Source: Aplectana chamaeleonis
Taxonomy: Eukaryota; Nematoda; Chromadorea; Rhabditida; Cosmocercidae
DNA length: 64,000 nt
Direction of reading: 5' to 3'
Assembly: GCA_029168955.1 (NCBI GenBank)
Contig: JAPDOI010000384.1
Coordinates: 558,001 to 622,000 of the forward strand
Below are positions 61,311 through 64,000 of the stretch, piece after piece (position 1 is the stretch's first letter; every line of letters begins with the position of its first letter). Below the pieces are notes generated by a model. That model saw nothing but the letters and a program-made list of their open reading frames with translations, was not told the DNA's origin and ran no database searches. The position numbers were made by a program, and so were the translations under genes.

Positions 61311-61538
61311 AAACCACAGAAATCGCAAGCTGAACAACACTAATCGGAAATCAATTTTTTTATCCTGCGAAGGCTTGCACACCACATCCACCCGAGGGTT
61401 ACATTTATTTACGATCACTTCAGTCAATTTCAAATACTTCTCACTCAATACAGATGTTATTACTCTATAACATAGAGGAAGTCCAAACTACTCTCCTCGA
61501 GGCTCATCGGTAGGATAGGGAGTGCAGTACTTATTGAA

Positions 61539-61552
61539 TAAAAAGTTCAAGT
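61539..61552 (+). repeat. 14-bp target-site duplication, left
   Basis: TAAAAAGTTCAAGT is repeated exactly at 62100-62113, flanking the SINE-like dimer. Confidence 0.75.
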
Positions 61553-61611
61553 CTTACACGATTTTTGGATGTTTTTTGCCGTAACTGCAGTTCAACGTCG
61601 CAGTGCACGTT
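61549..61611 (+). repeat. 63-bp perfect inverted repeat, left arm
   Basis: The exact inverse occurs at 61798-61860. The arms enclose the first SINE-like unit. Perfect identity implies recent origin or gene conversion. Confidence 0.95.
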
Positions 61612-62099
61612 GAACTTGAGTGAACTTGAGTGACGTTGCTTCGGTGAAGATTTACCGAGCAGTTGAGTGAGAGCGGCGCTGGGGCTACGGTGGTGCAGTG
61701 CGATAAGGCGCTCCCCCGGAAAGGGAATATGCTGGTTCAATCTCGCCCGGAGCCAAGCGTTTTGCGATCAACTCAGCACCTTGTGTAATCATACCATAAC
61801 GTGCACTGCGACGTTGAACTGCAGTTACGGCAAAAAACATCCAAAAATCGTGTAAGACTTAACTAGGGCATCATCTTGACAGGTCTACGACTGTTAGATA
61901 GTCTCTGGCGGTATTCCTGTTTCATCCCGTTATACGGGTGAAAGGATAATTGCTTCGGTGAAGATTTACCGAGCAGTTGAGTGAGAGCGGCGCTGGGGCT
62001 ACGGTGGTGCAGTGCGATAAGGCGCTCCCCCGGAAAGGGAATATGCTGGTTCAATCTCGCCCGGAGCCAAGCGTTTTGCGATCAACTCAGCACCTTGTG
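61553..62099 (+). mobile_element. tRNA-derived SINE-like dimer
   Basis: Two direct copies of a roughly 150-bp sequence (61636-61788 and 61951-62102) each contain an A-box-like TGGTGCAGTGCG and a B-box-like GGTTCAATCTC at tRNA spacing. A 14-bp direct repeat flanks the pair, as expected for a retroposed insertion. The first copy is also enclosed by 63-bp perfect inverted repeats (61549-61611 and 61798-61860). Polymerase III transcription is inferred from the boxes only; no cloverleaf good enough for a tRNA call was found. Confidence 0.7.
61798..61860 (-). repeat. 63-bp perfect inverted repeat, right arm
   Basis: Exact inverse of 61549-61611. Confidence 0.95.
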
Positions 62100-62113
62100 T
62101 AAAAAGTTCAAGT
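62100..62113 (+). repeat. 14-bp target-site duplication, right
   Basis: Exact copy of 61539-61552. Confidence 0.75.
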
Positions 62114-63339
62114 GTAAAAGCACAACTTTCAAACAAACTTTTCATCGCAAAAACTATGAAACATTTATTTTGGAACTCGGGGGGACGTAAAAAATTTTGA
62201 CATTTCTCAAAAATTTTGATCTCTATGTGGGGACGTACCCTCGATACCCGAGCAGTTCGCAGGGAGGAGCTTGGCCTTCTGGAGCTTGCGTTGCGGCTCG
62301 TTCTGATAAGAAGTGAACGGGTAACCGTGTGGTGTTCTGGCCCCAGCCCGTGCACCTGATAATCGATGCGCTGATTTTAGGTTTGTTTTGAGGGTATTGA
62401 GGGCGGAGCCGACTTCTTCTCTGAGACGGTAGAAATCCTTGCGAAACTACGAGTTTAATGTTGCGAGCTAGCGTTCCAAACTCGCAGAATGAACTGATTG
62501 AAACCGGCCGGGACCATACACGCATCGTCTTTCGAGGTGTTGAGTTTCCTTGCGAAACTTCGTTTCATCAAGAGGAATTGAACCCGCAGAGCTAGAGCCC
62601 TAGCGGCGACCACTGGCGTTGCACCAAGATTGCACTGACAGTTGGTGATGCTACCATTATAGCTAGCTCGCATAGTAAACCCAGAATTGTGAATTTGGCC
62701 ACCGCAGAGATTCAGACTAGTAGTAGCTAATGTTATAGTGACTACTTCGAACGTAAAAACGATAGAGGAATGACGCAAGTGGTACCGCGGGAAATGTGAT
62801 GTCTCTATCTGAGAGGGAGGTGTCGATGTGCGGCCAGGATGACCGAGCGCGGCGACTACCGCCAGCCGGCTGTCGACAGCTGGCTGGCTGTTCGCCGACC
62901 TCGCATGATCGACGAAAAGTCATCCGCACCACTTTTTCTCCCCCAAACTGGCAGTGTCTCGCGCTTCCACCGCCGCTGCGCTGTTTCTCATTTCTCTGTC
63001 CACCTGGCTAAGAGGCAGAGACTGCTGCCAGTTCCAGTCATCTCGAGAGGGTGCCCGAAACCATGAGGCAAATCCGCAAAGAGCTTCATAGAACGGAGCA
63101 CAGGATAGGGAGCGGCTGACCATTTCGCATTAGATTTGGGATATAGGCCATTTTGAGGTGGGGGAACTTCCTGTATACGGTGTAGGGTCTGTTAATTGCC
63201 ATATAGCTTCGAAATCGGTTCTTTTTTATTTAGGTCGAAACTCGCAGAATACCTGAATGTTTCGAACTTTTCGAAACTCGCAGTTTCGAAGGGATTACTC
63301 CCACTCCTGTTATTTCTCACTTATTCGAGGAACTGTGAT
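62114..63339. other. No gene seen
   Basis: Short frames only. A 28-bp near-perfect palindrome centred on TGTCGACA lies at 62861-62888 (GCCAGCC at one end, GGCTGGC at the other, two mismatched bases). Confidence 0.5.
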
Positions 63340-63600
63340 ACCGCGTTAGGCAGGGTTGCTAGAGGCTCTGCCCCGAGTCAAATATCAAAAATTTCTAATG
63401 ATGTTGGTACCTTCAAGACAACTCGTCCAGCGCCCCAAATAGCCCTGACAGAATTTTGAGTAGAATCTGGAACATTCTCTTGAAACGGTTTCAGAGCCTT
63501 GCAATTGGTATGGATTAACGCCCAACCAAAAATCCGTTCAGGTCCAAAACGCTATCAGTCTGGACAAATTTTGGAAAATGTGCTGCCACCCAAACTTTGC
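63340..63600 (+). repeat. Second copy of the dispersed repeat at 33.6 kb
   Basis: Blocks in the same order as 33600-33800: CAGCGCCCCAAA, TCTGGAACATT, TTTCAGAGCC, GCCCAACC, AAAATCCG, TCCAAAACGCTATCAGTCTG. It supports a moderately repeated family in this genome. Confidence 0.7.
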
Positions 63601-64000
63601 TCAGGAGGTAGCTTTGAGCGCTCAACACGTCCATTTCAGGATTTTCCGAAGAGTAATGCGCGTTTTTGATAGGAAAAATACCGCCTAACCAACAATTGGA
63701 GGCTTCTAGCCTTTTAAAATCTGTAACTCAAAGATCCCCAACTTATTCTTTTGAAAATGAACAGATCGACCAAACGTCACGTTCAGCTAAGCTAAAGGAG
63801 ATCCGAGCTTTGACAGGGTATAAACTTCTCGCTCATGTCCGCAGCGAAAATCCGAGTTCAGATTCAGAGTGAGCGTGCCAGAATTGACTAGAAAACAATA
63901 ATCAGCTTCCTGACACGGGTGAACATCATGCGAGGTTCCTAGTTAGAAGATGTGATTTTGCCAAAGGCAGGACGTTTCTTGATGCCCTGAGGGCACATAG
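63601..64000. other. No gene seen
   Basis: A plus-strand frame at 63666-63872 (68 codons) shows no recognisable motif. Confidence 0.45.

Noticed and set aside
61690..61760. Functional tRNA gene in the SINE-like unit
   Set aside because: The B box is imperfect, no complete cloverleaf is seen, and the unit is duplicated with retroposition-type flanks.
62796..63123. Overlapping frames of 67-75 codons near 62.8-63.1 kb
   Set aside because: They occur on both strands in the same GC-rich stretch with no motif, and a palindrome explains part of the composition.

Overview
The window is repeat-dominated eukaryotic DNA, most likely from a nematode. The clues are a Tc5-type DNA transposon with GT-AG introns of 63-76 nt, a BEL/Pao LTR retrotransposon whose primer site matches tRNA-Gly, a CR1-like LINE and mariner-type MITEs. 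A clade V (rhabditid or strongylid) nematode is my inference; no single-copy host gene is recognisable to fix the species. I find no rRNA, CRISPR array or bacterial-type operon.

Layout. (1) Positions 1-2580 and 23210 to about 26545 are two halves of one minus-strand BEL/Pao retrotransposon: LTR, tRNA-Gly primer site, gag, then protease, RT and RNase H running off the left edge. (2) The halves are separated by a 20.6 kb insertion at 2581-23209. It has an 800-bp head with inverted repeats, a stub of a CRE-palindrome minisatellite, about 19.4 kb of a 135/146-bp satellite, and a tail ending in a perfect stem-loop preceded by the inverse of a 12-bp motif found at the head. (3) 27473-30378 is a nearly intact Tc5-like transposon with long inverted repeats, a TCA target duplication and a five-exon transposase with one frameshift. 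It is nested in an older inverted repeat. (4) 31488-32494 is a small inverted-repeat element and 33200-33800 a dispersed palindromic repeat. (5) About 33801-48966 is a 15.2 kb array of a 42-bp unit centred on GATGACGTCATC. (6) 48966-49735 is a reversed copy of the same head that starts the 20.6 kb element, so the CRE array looks like the body of a second member of that family. (7) 49741-50221 is a mariner-type MITE. (8) 51.1-53.5 kb holds a diverged direct repeat pair around a short stretch of possible coding sequence. (9) About 53658-60000 is a minus-strand CR1-like LINE broken by a TTAA-type MITE, a (TA)80 microsatellite and a 1.76 kb inverted-repeat element. (10) 60-64 kb holds strong hairpins, a tRNA-derived SINE dimer with a 14-bp target duplication, and a second copy of the 33.6 kb dispersed repeat.

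The main result is a family of giant mobile elements whose bodies are satellite DNA. Two members share a collinear head. One has cut a BEL/Pao protease immediately before its catalytic aspartate while leaving both flanking coding parts open, which suggests a fairly recent insertion. The layout (motif at the head, its inverse just before a 3' stem-loop, tandem repeats inside) resembles Helentron-associated non-autonomous elements, but that assignment is inference. Long open reading frames inside the 42-bp array are artefacts of a repeat unit divisible by three and should not be called genes.
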